Source: Syntrophomonadaceae bacterium
Lineage (GTDB): Bacteria > Bacillota_D > Dethiobacteria > DTU022
Length of the DNA: 5,773 bases
Direction: 5' to 3'
Assembly (NCBI GenBank): GCA_003564505.1
Contig: PXFD01000123.1
Coordinates: forward strand, 1 to 5,773
Part shown: positions 1 through 5,601 of the stretch, one piece after another
How the letters are laid out: every line of letters starts with the position of its first letter
How positions within the stretch are numbered: position 1 is the stretch's first letter
Translations under genes and position numbers: made by a program
The notes under the pieces: generated by a model
What the model was told of the DNA's origin: nothing
Seen by the model: only the letters and a program-made list of their open reading frames with translations
The model's database searches: none

Positions 1-310
1 CAAAGCTGCGATGATTATGAATAATGATTTCATCACCTGGTTTGAGCTCGTTAATTACAGTCCACTCTTTTTCCAGCATGTTCCTGGTTTTCTTAACGAC
101 CTTCAGTACAGGGTGATCAGCTGTAGCTTTTAAATGATAGCCTGTTCTTGTTTTTAAAGAGAAAACCTGTTTAATCCCTGTTGAGAAAAAGCCTTTTTCA
201 GTAGTTAAGTAAGGTTTTCCATTTACGATCAGGGCTGCTTGTTTGCCGATTAAATCTTTGACTGTTTTCGGTCCTTCAATAGTATGCACGAAAGTTCCAG
301 CTGGTACACA
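1..310 (-). other. Intein N-terminal splicing domain inside nrdJ (first 103 residues)
   Basis: A self-splicing protein insert. Codon 283 of the gene (TGT, 308-310) begins CVPAGTFVHTIEGPKTVKDL, a typical intein block A with nucleophilic Cys1 followed by a Hint-type start. Block B lies at intein residues 57-69 (GYHLKATADHPVL), with the expected Thr63 and His66 of the TxxH motif. The residues after it, including LKPGDEIII at 89-97, fit the continuing Hint fold. The host protein is interrupted between Asn-Pro and the radical Cys, a site known to carry inteins in class I and II ribonucleotide reductases. The window ends at intein residue 103, so a homing endonuclease, the C-terminal His-Asn and the +1 Cys cannot be seen. 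A full intein, a mini-intein or a split intein all remain possible. Confidence 0.93.
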
Positions 311-1156
311 GGGATTGGTGGTTTCATATTTTCCAATATGCGGGGTTGGATTATGTTTATTCATTTGATCGATAAAAATAATGCCTGGGTCGCCTTTTCC
401 CCAGGCTTTTTGAACGATCATATCGAAAACAGCGGTAGCGTCAAGTTTAATTTCCTCACCAGTTTCTGGATCATAATATATTTCACCGGTGCGTGGGTTA
501 ATCAGGTTATAAAGAGGGTCCGGATCTTCTCCGGTAGCTTTGCGCATAAACTCATCGGATACGGTGACAGATAGATTAAAGTTGTTAATTTCATCTTCAT
601 TTTCCTTACAGCAGATAAAATCTAAAATATTCGGGTGGTTGTAAGTCAGAGAACCCATATTGGCACCACGCCTGGTGCCTCCCTGCTTGACAGCTTCGGT
701 AGCGGCGTCAAATATTTTCAGGAAGGATATCGGTCCGCTGGCAACTCCATTCGTAGAGCGAACTAAGTCATTGTTTGGCCTCAGACGGTCAAAAGCAAAG
801 CCCGTGCCGCCGCCTGTTTTTTGGACCAGGGCCATATTTTTTAGGGCAGTAAAGATGCCTTCCATACTATCTTCAAGTGGAAGAACAAAGCAGGCGCTCA
901 ACTGCTGTAATTCCCGGCCGGCATTCATCAAGGTAGGGGAGTTTGGCATAAACCGTGTTTCATCCATGATCCTGTAAAACTTGTTCTTGGTTGTTTCTAT
1001 TTCTTTGTCTTCAAGGCCGTGTTCTTTTTCTATAGATGCGATGTTTCCGGCAACTCTTTGCAGCAGGTCTTCGGGAGTTTCAAGAGGGTTTCCTTTTTCA
1101 TCTTTTATCAGGTAGCGTTTTTCGAATGTAATACGGGCATTAGGGCTTAATTCCAT
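1..1156 (-). CDS. nrdJ: Class II (adenosylcobalamin-dependent) ribonucleotide reductase, N-terminal part, interrupted by an intein; 3' end outside window
   Basis: Reduces ribonucleotides to deoxyribonucleotides in the cytoplasm using a cobalamin-generated thiyl radical. The ATG at 1154-1156 opens 385 codons that run off the window edge without a stop. It is preceded by GGGAGGT (1165-1171 on the plus strand), 8 nt away. Visible family motifs: FMPNSPTLMNAG (69-80), LSACFVLP with Cys89 in the position of the N-terminal redox cysteine, QKTGGGTGFAFDRLRP (112-127), QGGTRRGANMG (158-168), and ETTNPC ending at codon 283. The NPC Cys is where the thiyl-radical cysteine lies in NrdJ/NrdA (N-x-C-x-E). 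Here the reading switches into intein sequence at that point instead of continuing with GEQ. No N-terminal ATP-cone is seen, as in short NrdJ proteins. No NrdR box or cobalamin riboswitch was found upstream. The rest of the intein and the C-terminal extein are not visible, so intactness cannot be judged. Confidence 0.95.
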   Translation of the reverse strand, partial: MELSPNARITFEKRYLIKDEKGNPLETPEDLLQRVAGNIASIEKEHGLEDKEIETTKNKFYRIMDETRFMPNSPTLMNAGRELQQLSACFVLPLEDSMEGIFTALKNMALVQKTGGGTGFAFDRLRPNNDLVRSTNGVASGPISFLKIFDAATEAVKQGGTRRGANMGSLTYNHPNILDFICCKENEDEINNFNLSVTVSDEFMRKATGEDPDPLYNLINPRTGEIYYDPETGEEIKLDATAVFDMIVQKAWGKGDPGIIFIDQMNKHNPTPHIGKYETTNPCVPAGTFVHTIEGPKTVKDLIGKQAALIVNGKPYLTTEKGFFSTGIKQVFSLKTRTGYHLKATADHPVLKVVKKTRNMLEKEWTVINELKPGDEIIIHNHRSF

Positions 1157-1245
1157 CAGGCAGGACCTCCCAGGCAGATTGTGATTATTTAACTTAATTT
1201 AATGATCATATGTTTAATGCATTGTTACGACTATCTTTATTGATT

Positions 1246-1284
1246 CTCTTTGGTTTTTATTATTCCTGTTTCAAAATCAAAGAG
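1246..1284. repeat. Imperfect inverted repeat upstream of nrdJ
   Basis: CTCTTTGGTTTT (1246-1257) faces AAAATCAAAGAG (1273-1284) across a 15-nt loop. This gives 12 positions with one G·U wobble on the plus strand (a C·A mismatch in the nrdJ-sense RNA). It has no following T-run. It could be an operator or leader hairpin for nrdJ, or chance in AT-rich DNA. Confidence 0.4.
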
Positions 1285-1302
1285 TTTAACTTTCTTGAAA
1301 AA

Positions 1303-1361
1303 AAAATAAATGTCTTTTTTCTGTTAAGTTTTTGAGATAAGGGCAAAATAAGTCTTTTTTC
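1303..1361. repeat. Short direct repeat, two copies of an A-rich/GTCTTTTTTC motif
   Basis: GTCTTTTTTC occurs at 1312-1321 and again at 1352-1361, each preceded by AAATAA (with two extra bases in the first copy). The second copy overlaps the presumed -35 region of the plus-strand promoter. The copies are 40 bp apart, about four helical turns, which would suit a paired protein-binding site. The low complexity makes chance possible. Confidence 0.35.
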
Positions 1362-1383
1362 GCAACTAAAGCAGTGTTATAAT
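1355..1383 (+). promoter_or_regulatory. Probable sigma-A promoter (extended -10) for the micropeptide-fmdB-pyrG operon
   Basis: TGTTATAAT at 1375-1383 is a perfect -10 (TATAAT, 1378-1383) with an extended TGn element. The -35 at the 17-bp spacing is only TTTTTT (1355-1360), which an extended -10 can tolerate. Transcription would start near 1390 and give a roughly 50-nt leader before the first start codon. Confidence 0.6.
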
Positions 1384-1441
1384 TAGCAATAGGTTTTTAC
1401 GCTTTTTGAAAGTCAAGTAAAGGAGGGGTAGGTTTCAGGCT

Positions 1442-1534
1442 ATGGCAAAAGAAAAGTCTCGTAAGCAGTTAAAACGTCAGCGCAAAAAAAGAAGACGGGC
1501 TAAAAAGAGAAAAAGATTGAAGGGCCGGACCTAA
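1442..1534 (+). CDS. 30-residue Lys/Arg-rich micropeptide, function unknown
   Basis: The ATG at 1442 opens 30 codons ending in tandem stops (TAA TAA, 1532-1537). The peptide starts MAKEKSRKQLKRQRKK and ends LKGRT; 19 of its 30 residues are Lys or Arg, with one Glu and no aromatic residue or Cys. A strong AAAGGAGGGG (1419-1428) precedes it, but the spacing to ATG is long (13 nt), which lowers confidence. It is the first gene after a good promoter and lies 57 bp before fmdB. Its composition recalls very small basic ribosomal proteins (the bTHX and eL41 type), so binding to rRNA or another nucleic acid is a reasonable guess, but no sequence homology can be claimed. It may instead act as a leader peptide for the operon. 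The AAA/AGA-rich codons could also reflect an A-rich untranslated leader. Confidence 0.55.
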   Translation: MAKEKSRKQLKRQRKKRRRAKKRKRLKGRT

Positions 1535-1537
1535 TAA

Positions 1538-1550
1538 GCCGCTTAGCGGC
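1538..1550 (+). other. Small GC hairpin just after the micropeptide stop codons
   Basis: GCCGC-TTA-GCGGC forms a perfect 5-bp stem with a 3-nt loop, starting directly after the tandem stops. There is no T-tract behind it, so it is unlikely to terminate transcription. It may stabilise or process the mRNA between the micropeptide and fmdB. Confidence 0.4.
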
Positions 1551-1591
1551 GGAGTGATAATATTCTTAATAAAAATCGAGGAGGTGCTGTT

Positions 1592-1774
1592 TTGCCTATA
1601 TATGAATTTTTCTGTTCTGATTGCAATAAAAAATATGAAGAACTTTGCAGCAGTATGCAAAACAGTTTGCCCTGCCCATCCTGTGGTAAAGAAGCGGAAA
1701 AAGTAATTTCACTTTTTCGGACGGGTAGTGGTTCTTCTGGTGGTGGAACCACCTCCTCAAGCTGTGGCGGCTGA
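1592..1774 (+). CDS. FmdB family putative regulatory zinc-ribbon protein
   Basis: A 60-residue cytoplasmic protein beginning MPIYEFFCSDCNKKYEEL, the hallmark start of the FmdB/CxxC_CXXC_SSSS family. Two CxxC pairs (C8/C11 and C28/C31, the latter in LPCPSCGK) should bind one zinc ion. The C-terminal third (44-60) is a Ser/Gly/Thr tail ending SSSCGG. The start is TTG at 1592, chosen because GGAGGT (1580-1585) is 6 nt upstream and the MPIYE start is family-typical. Family members are often called regulators (after the FmdB of formamidase operons), but the biochemical role is not established. It is 67 bp upstream of pyrG and probably cotranscribed. Oddity: beyond the TGA the same frame continues for eight more codons with Ser/Cys composition (see the extension entry). 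Confidence 0.88.
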   Translation: MPIYEFFCSDCNKKYEELCSSMQNSLPCPSCGKEAEKVISLFRTGSGSSGGGTTSSSCGG

Positions 1775-1801
1775 ACTAAAAGCAGCTGCAGCAGTTGCTG
1801 A
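1772..1801 (+). other. In-frame Cys/Ser-rich continuation of the FmdB tail beyond a TGA codon
   Basis: Directly after TGA (1772-1774) the fmdB frame reads T-K-S-S-C-S-S-C and then TGA at 1799-1801. This resembles the Cys/Ser tails that close many FmdB proteins, so the first TGA may stand where relatives have a Cys codon. A weak hairpin, AGCAGC/GTTGCT (1781-1786 with 1794-1799, 7-nt loop, one G·U), follows 6 nt after the TGA. A decayed 3' end is the simplest explanation. Readthrough or selenocysteine insertion is a less likely alternative. Confidence 0.35.
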
Positions 1802-1841
1802 GCCAGACTAATACTAAACCATTGGCAATAAGGGGGCTCTT

Positions 1842-3455
1842 ATGACTAAGTATATATTTGTTACCGGCGGGGTAGTTTCATCCCTGGGAAAAGGAATTAC
1901 AGCTGCATCTCTGGGTTGTCTCCTTAAAAACAGGGGTTTAAAGCTGACCATCCAGAAATTTGACCCTTACATTAATTATGACCCCGGAACAATGAGCCCT
2001 TATCAACATGGTGAAGTATTTGTAACCGAAGACGGTGCAGAAACAGATCTTGACCTGGGACACTACGAACGCTTTATCGATGAGCCGCTGACCCGTGATA
2101 ACAATGTAACTGCCGGTAAAGTTTACTGGTCTGTCATTGAAGCAGAACGGGAAGGCGACTACGAAGGTAATACTGTCCAGGTTATCCCTCATATAACTGA
2201 TGAAATAAAAAAATGTATCACCAGGCTGGATAATTATCGAGATTTGGATGTAGTTATTACAGAGGTTGGCGGAACTGTCGGCGATATTGAGAGCCTGCCA
2301 TTTTTGGAAGCAATCCGTCAGCTGCGCTATGAGATCGGCTGGGAAAACGTTCTATTCATTCATGTTACCCTGGTTCCCTACCTGTCAATGTCCGGGGAGC
2401 TTAAAACCAAGCCTACCCAACACAGTGTAAAAGAGCTTCGCAGTATCGGTATTCAACCGGATATAATTGTCTGTCGTGCTGATCATCCCCTCGATAAAGA
2501 TTTAAGAAGAAAGATAGCCCTTTTCTGTAATATCCAGCCTGAAGAAGTAGTGCAAAATCTCGATTCAAATGTCATCTATGAAGTGCCGCTGTTACTGCAG
2601 GAGCAGAACCTGGATCAGTTAGCCCTTGAAAAACTTAACCTTGATTGTAAGCCTGCAGATATGCAAAAATGGCGCGACCTGGTTTGCCAGGCCGCTGATT
2701 GTAAAGAAGAAGTTACCATTGCCCTCGTTGGTAAATATGTATCACTGCGCGATGCCTATATTAGTATTAATGAAGCCCTTTTTCACTCTGGTCTTGCTCA
2801 TAATGTATCGATAAATACTATTCTTGTTCCGGCCGAAGTTTTAGAGTCGGGAACCGCCGATAATATGTTAGATGGTGTTGACGGAATTCTCGTTCCAGGG
2901 GGTTTTGGCGAACGGGGCATGGAAGGAAAAATAAGGGCTGTTCAGATCGCCAGGGAAAAACGAATTCCTTTCCTGGGTCTTTGCCTGGGAATGCAGTGCG
3001 CAGTTATCGAATTTGCCCGTAATGTGGCAGGTATCGAGGGTGCTCATAGCACGGAGTTTAATCCTGAAACACCGGGACCGGTTATCGTATACCTGCCTGG
3101 TCAGGAAGAGAATACAAGAATTGGCGGCACTTTAAGGCTGGGTGCTTATCCCTGTACTGTCAGGGAAGGAACTCTTGCAGAAGCTGCTTATGGAGAAAAG
3201 GTTGTTCACGAAAGGCATCGTCATCGGTACGAATTTAATAATGAATATATTCCTGTTCTGGAGAAAAAGGGAATGGTATTTAGCGGTATTAATGAAGAAG
3301 CCGATCTGGTTGAAATGATTGAATTAAAAGAACATCCCTGGTTTGTAGCAGTGCAGTTTCACCCTGAATTCAAATCACGCCCGACACGGCCCCACCCATT
3401 ATTTAAGGACTTTACCGGTGCTGCTTTGAAGAAGAAAAAAGGTCAGGATCTTTAA
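1842..3455 (+). CDS. pyrG: CTP synthase (glutamine hydrolysing)
   Basis: Converts UTP to CTP using ATP and glutamine-derived ammonia, the last step of de novo pyrimidine nucleotide synthesis, in the cytoplasm. At 537 residues it has the normal full length. The N-terminal synthetase domain shows the P-loop-like [10 protein letters not shown] (9-18), [20 protein letters not shown] (39-58) and [12 protein letters not shown] (140-151). The C-terminal class I glutamine amidotransferase domain starts near 290, with [10 protein letters not shown] (297-306) and the oxyanion-loop motif PGGFGERG (352-359). Its nucleophile is Cys381 in GLCLGMQ, and His507 and Glu509 in QFHPEF complete the triad. The ATG at 1842 has AAGGGGG (1830-1836) 5 nt upstream. 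It follows fmdB by 67 bp on the same strand. Its last 44 bp overlap the convergent ANTAR gene. The Bacillus-type CTP-sensing attenuator was not found upstream. Confidence 0.99.
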   Translation: MTKYIFVTGGVVSSLGKGITAASLGCLLKNRGLKLTIQKFDPYINYDPGTMSPYQHGEVFVTEDGAETDLDLGHYERFIDEPLTRDNNVTAGKVYWSVIEAEREGDYEGNTVQVIPHITDEIKKCITRLDNYRDLDVVITEVGGTVGDIESLPFLEAIRQLRYEIGWENVLFIHVTLVPYLSMSGELKTKPTQHSVKELRSIGIQPDIIVCRADHPLDKDLRRKIALFCNIQPEEVVQNLDSNVIYEVPLLLQEQNLDQLALEKLNLDCKPADMQKWRDLVCQAADCKEEVTIALVGKYVSLRDAYISINEALFHSGLAHNVSINTILVPAEVLESGTADNMLDGVDGILVPGGFGERGMEGKIRAVQIAREKRIPFLGLCLGMQCAVIEFARNVAGIEGAHSTEFNPETPGPVIVYLPGQEENTRIGGTLRLGAYPCTVREGTLAEAAYGEKVVHERHRHRYEFNNEYIPVLEKKGMVFSGINEEADLVEMIELKEHPWFVAVQFHPEFKSRPTRPHPLFKDFTGAALKKKKGQDL

Positions 3456-3993
3456 TAACCAGGTCTGCCATTTCAGCCATGGTTAACCTTTTTTGCATAC
3501 TGGTTTTCCGAAGGAATTGAAAGGCCTCTTCTTCGCTTACTGAGTATAGATTTTGCAACAAACCTTTGGCTTTATCCATGATTTTTCTTTCGTTAAGCTT
3601 TTTCTGAAGGGTTTCAACTTCCTGTTGAAGCTTTTTTTTACGACCAAATTCGCTGCATACCGCCCCGGCAACAGCTGATAGAACCGGCGCTTCCACAGGC
3701 CAGGTTAGCTGTACATAGCGTTCAAGATCTGAGCCGGTAGTATTAATGAAAAGGCAGGCAGCTAATGCATCATTTTCTATGATTTCCGCCAGTTCTTCTA
3801 TATTGCCCGGAGGAAGAGCAGTATCAATTACAACCAGCCAGGGCTGGATTATTCTAAGTTTGCGCAACAAAACAGGGGTGCTTTCAGCTGTACCAGCTGA
3901 ATAAAACCCGGCTTCTGCAAGCATTATAGTTAGCGTTTTTTGCAGCCTGCTATTTACGGTTCCAATGCAGTAATCATAGCGGGTGTCAACCAT
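3412..3993 (-). CDS. ANTAR-domain response-regulator-like transcription antiterminator
   Basis: A 193-residue predicted RNA-binding regulator. Residues 8-110 look like a CheY-type receiver, with Asp57 in [10 protein letters not shown] at the phospho-acceptor place. The N-terminal acidic pair is missing (CIGTVNSR, 9-16), and the usual Lys-Pro near the end of the domain reads Trp-Pro (98-99), so it is probably a degenerate receiver. A coiled-coil linker (about 118-137, Lys/Gln/Glu-rich) leads into an ANTAR domain (about 135-182: [13 protein letters not shown], then [17 protein letters not shown]). ANTAR proteins such as NasT and EutV bind hexaloop hairpins in nascent RNA and prevent terminator formation. 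Lying downstream of glnA on the same strand, it is the likely regulator of the glnA leader terminator; similar glnA-ANTAR pairs occur in clostridia. The ATG at 3991-3993 has AGGAAGG 7 nt upstream. The stop lies within the pyrG 3' end, and no terminator follows. Confidence 0.93.
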   Translation of the reverse strand: MVDTRYDYCIGTVNSRLQKTLTIMLAEAGFYSAGTAESTPVLLRKLRIIQPWLVVIDTALPPGNIEELAEIIENDALAACLFINTTGSDLERYVQLTWPVEAPVLSAVAGAVCSEFGRKKKLQQEVETLQKKLNERKIMDKAKGLLQNLYSVSEEEAFQFLRKTSMQKRLTMAEMADLVIKDPDLFSSSKQHR

Positions 3994-4024
3994 CAGCGAG
4001 CCTTCCTGGTTATAAATTTGTTTT

Positions 4025-4030
4025 ATTATA
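4025..4030 (-). promoter_or_regulatory. Possible -10 element for the ANTAR gene
   Basis: On the minus strand a perfect TATAAT lies 31 nt upstream of the ANTAR start codon. The hexamer 17 bp upstream (TCCATT) is a poor -35. It may give the ANTAR gene its own low-level transcription in addition to readthrough from glnA. Confidence 0.35.
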
Positions 4031-4070
4031 CTATGAGTTTAACTAAAAATGGAAGGTTCAACCTGAGACA

Positions 4071-4127
4071 ACCGGTGCCGTACCTGTTTTATCACACTAA
4101 TTGTGACAAAACAGGTACGGCACCGGT
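4071..4127. repeat. 57-bp near-perfect palindrome between glnA and the ANTAR gene (REP/MITE-like or processing hairpin)
   Basis: ACCGGTGCCGTACCTGTTTT (4071-4090) is repeated as its exact reverse complement at 4108-4127. Inside, after one A·C mismatch, TCACA (4092-4096) pairs with TGTGA (4102-4106) around a 5-nt loop, CTAAT. The result is about 25 bp of pairing in 57 nt. Neither strand has a T-run directly after the stem, so it is not a standard intrinsic terminator, although it may still weaken transcription from glnA into the ANTAR gene. The length, symmetry and GC-rich ends on an AT-rich background suggest a dispersed palindromic element of REP or MITE type. Copy number in the genome cannot be seen here. 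Confidence 0.85.
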
Positions 4128-4168
4128 ATCACCGTGGTCAAGATTTGCGTAGAGTTGCTTCTGACTGC

Positions 4169-5497
4169 TTAGAAGCGGGCCAGGTACTGCTTAACTTCCC
4201 AGTCGTGAACCTGTATTCTATAGTCTAACCATTCTTTCATCCTGCCTTCACGGAAGCGGTCGTAAATGTGTTCACCCAAAGCTTCCTGGACAATAGGATC
4301 CTTATCAAGCTCTTTTATCGCTTCGTACAAAGTGCCCGGTAAACTTTCAATTTGATACTTTTCTTTCTCTTCATCCGTCATTGTGTAGATATTTAAATTA
4401 ACCGGCTCAGGCGGAGTCATTTTATTATGTATGCCATCGAGGCCAGAGCGCAGCATCACGGCGAATGCCAGGTACGGGTTGCAGGATGGATCAGGACTGC
4501 GCAGTTCTACCCTCGTCCCGATACCTCTTCTGGCCGGCACTCTTAATAGCGGACTGCGATTACGGTGTGACCAGGCAATATAAACAGGTGCTTCATATCC
4601 TGGAACCAGCATCTTGTATGAGTTGACAAGGGGATTGGTAACTGCGGTGTAACCCTTGGCATGGTTAAGCAGGCCGCCAATAAAATAGAGCATTTCCTGG
4701 CTCAATTCATCAGGTGCTTCGGCATCGTGGAATGTGCTTTTGCCATTTTTAAAAAGTGAAAGGTGGGTGTGCATCCCGGATCCGTTAATATTGGCTATTG
4801 GTTTTGGCATAAAAGTAGCGTAAAGACCGTGCCGTTGTGCCACATTTCTCACTACAAAACGGAATGTAGAAAGGTCGTCTGCAGTACGCAAGGCATCGCT
4901 GTATTTAAAGTCAATCTCGTGCTGGCCGGGAGCAACCTCATGATGGGACGCTTCGATTTCCAGGCCCATTTGCTCTAAACTTAAAACCATATCGCGCCGG
5001 GCATTCTCACCAAGGTCAGTCGGGGCCAGGTCGAAATAGCCACCCTGGTCGTGAGTATGCAGGGTGGGGGCGCCGTTTCCGTCGGTGTGAAACATGAAAA
5101 ATTCAGCTTCCGGGCCGCAGTTCATAGAGTATCCTTCTTTTTCAGCAAGGCCAATCATTCTCCGCAGCTGACTTCGGGGGCATCCGGCAAATGGTTCTCC
5201 TTCCGGTGTATAAACATCACACATTAAACGGGCCACCCCTCCTTCCTGGGGCCGGAAAGGAAAGATAGCAAAAGAATCAAGGTCAGGTCTTAAATACATA
5301 TCCGACTCTTCAATACGCACAAAGCCTTCGATTGATGATCCGTCAAACATTAGTTCTCCATCAAGCGCTTTGGGCAGCTGTTCGGTAGTAATTGCTACAT
5401 TTTTCAACTGTCCCGACAGGTCGGTAAATTGCAGGCGAATAAACTTCACCTTCGATTCTTTAACCATTCCCATAATTTCTTCTTTCGTCATTGACAT
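4169..5497 (-). CDS. glnA: Glutamine synthetase type I (GSI-alpha)
   Basis: Makes glutamine from glutamate, ammonia and ATP as a cytoplasmic dodecamer; central to ammonium assimilation. Start ATG at 5495-5497 (442 residues), 8 nt after the GGAG of AGGAGTGG (5503-5510); an in-frame GTG at 5504-5506 overlaps this Shine-Dalgarno and is rejected. Another ATG lies two codons on. Beta-grasp domain: FDGSSIEGFVRIEESDMYL (51-69), with Arg61 matching the Arg that marks feedback-inhibited Bacillus-type GSI-alpha. Catalytic residues: E130 and E132 (GPEAEFF), E187, E194, H243 (NGSGMHTHLS), R319, E331 and R333. The adenylylation site of GSI-beta is absent (NIYTMT at 369-374), so control is likely by feedback inhibition and transcription. 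Oddity: the usual SYKRLVPGYEAP reads SYKMLVPGYEAP, with Met296 replacing a widely conserved Arg. It is followed after 175 bp by the ANTAR gene on the same strand. Confidence 0.97.
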   Translation of the reverse strand: MSMTKEEIMGMVKESKVKFIRLQFTDLSGQLKNVAITTEQLPKALDGELMFDGSSIEGFVRIEESDMYLRPDLDSFAIFPFRPQEGGVARLMCDVYTPEGEPFAGCPRSQLRRMIGLAEKEGYSMNCGPEAEFFMFHTDGNGAPTLHTHDQGGYFDLAPTDLGENARRDMVLSLEQMGLEIEASHHEVAPGQHEIDFKYSDALRTADDLSTFRFVVRNVAQRHGLYATFMPKPIANINGSGMHTHLSLFKNGKSTFHDAEAPDELSQEMLYFIGGLLNHAKGYTAVTNPLVNSYKMLVPGYEAPVYIAWSHRNRSPLLRVPARRGIGTRVELRSPDPSCNPYLAFAVMLRSGLDGIHNKMTPPEPVNLNIYTMTDEEKEKYQIESLPGTLYEAIKELDKDPIVQEALGEHIYDRFREGRMKEWLDYRIQVHDWEVKQYLARF

Positions 5498-5524
5498 GAA
5501 AACCACTCCTATCTCTTAATTTAT

Positions 5525-5576
5525 AAAAAAAGAAACGCCCGCCAGTCAGCTTTAATAAGCTGTACTTGCGGGCGCC
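5525..5576 (-). terminator. Intrinsic terminator in the glnA leader (attenuator)
   Basis: On the minus strand GCGCCCGC (5575 to 5568) pairs with GCGGGCGT (5542 to 5535). The stem continues, after an A·G mismatch, as AGT/ACT and CAGCTT-ATTA-AAGCTG, and a U-rich run, TTCTTTTTTT (5534 to 5525), follows. It stands between the glnA promoter and the glnA Shine-Dalgarno, so unregulated transcription should stop before the gene. Its first arm is shared with the hexaloop hairpin at 5570-5583, so the two structures exclude each other. Confidence 0.88.
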
Positions 5577-5583
5577 ATTGCCC
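5570..5583 (-). promoter_or_regulatory. Candidate ANTAR-binding hexaloop hairpin (antiterminator) in the glnA leader
   Basis: On the minus strand GGGC-AATGGC-GCCC forms a 4-bp GC stem (plus a U·G pair) closed by a six-base loop with A at position 1 and G at position 4, the features known for ANTAR target hairpins. Its 3' arm and part of its loop are the 5' arm of the terminator. This is the arrangement of the second (P2) hairpin in eut- and nas-type ANTAR leaders. A matching first hairpin (P1) was not found. Confidence 0.6.
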
Positions 5584-5601
5584 AAAAATCTTATGTTCGT
5601 T

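Larger units (their letters stand above)
1157..1441. other. Divergent intergenic region between nrdJ and the micropeptide-fmdB-pyrG operon
   Basis: This 285-bp AT-rich stretch holds the nrdJ Shine-Dalgarno on the minus strand, a plus-strand promoter near 1355-1383, an imperfect inverted repeat (1246-1284) and a short direct repeat (1303-1361). I found no convincing minus-strand -35/-10 pair for nrdJ. No coding sequence or structured RNA is apparent. Confidence 0.7.

Noticed and set aside
660..977. Plus-strand open frame opposite nrdJ
   Set aside because: It is a shadow of well-conserved nrdJ codons, with no ribosome-binding site and a composition unlike a real protein. The other frames antisense to pyrG, fmdB and glnA were rejected for the same reason.
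1157..1441. Cobalamin riboswitch or NrdR boxes upstream of the B12-dependent nrdJ
   Set aside because: No B12-box (GCCACTG-like) sequence, no large conserved fold and no paired CTATAT-type NrdR palindromes were found on either strand.
1775..1841. CTP-sensing attenuator ahead of pyrG as in Bacillus
   Set aside because: The GGGGGCTC before pyrG is the Shine-Dalgarno region. There is no local promoter with a G-run start and no terminator hairpin with a T-tract in this 67-bp gap.
4157..4176. GCTTCT/AGAAGC inverted repeat across the glnA stop codon as its terminator
   Set aside because: Only a 6-bp stem with an 8-nt loop and no T-run on the minus strand.
5498..5506. GTG at 5504-5506 as the glnA start (three extra residues, MVF)
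   Set aside because: This codon overlaps the AGGAGTGG ribosome-binding site. The ATG at 5495-5497 has proper spacing and the family-typical N-terminal length.
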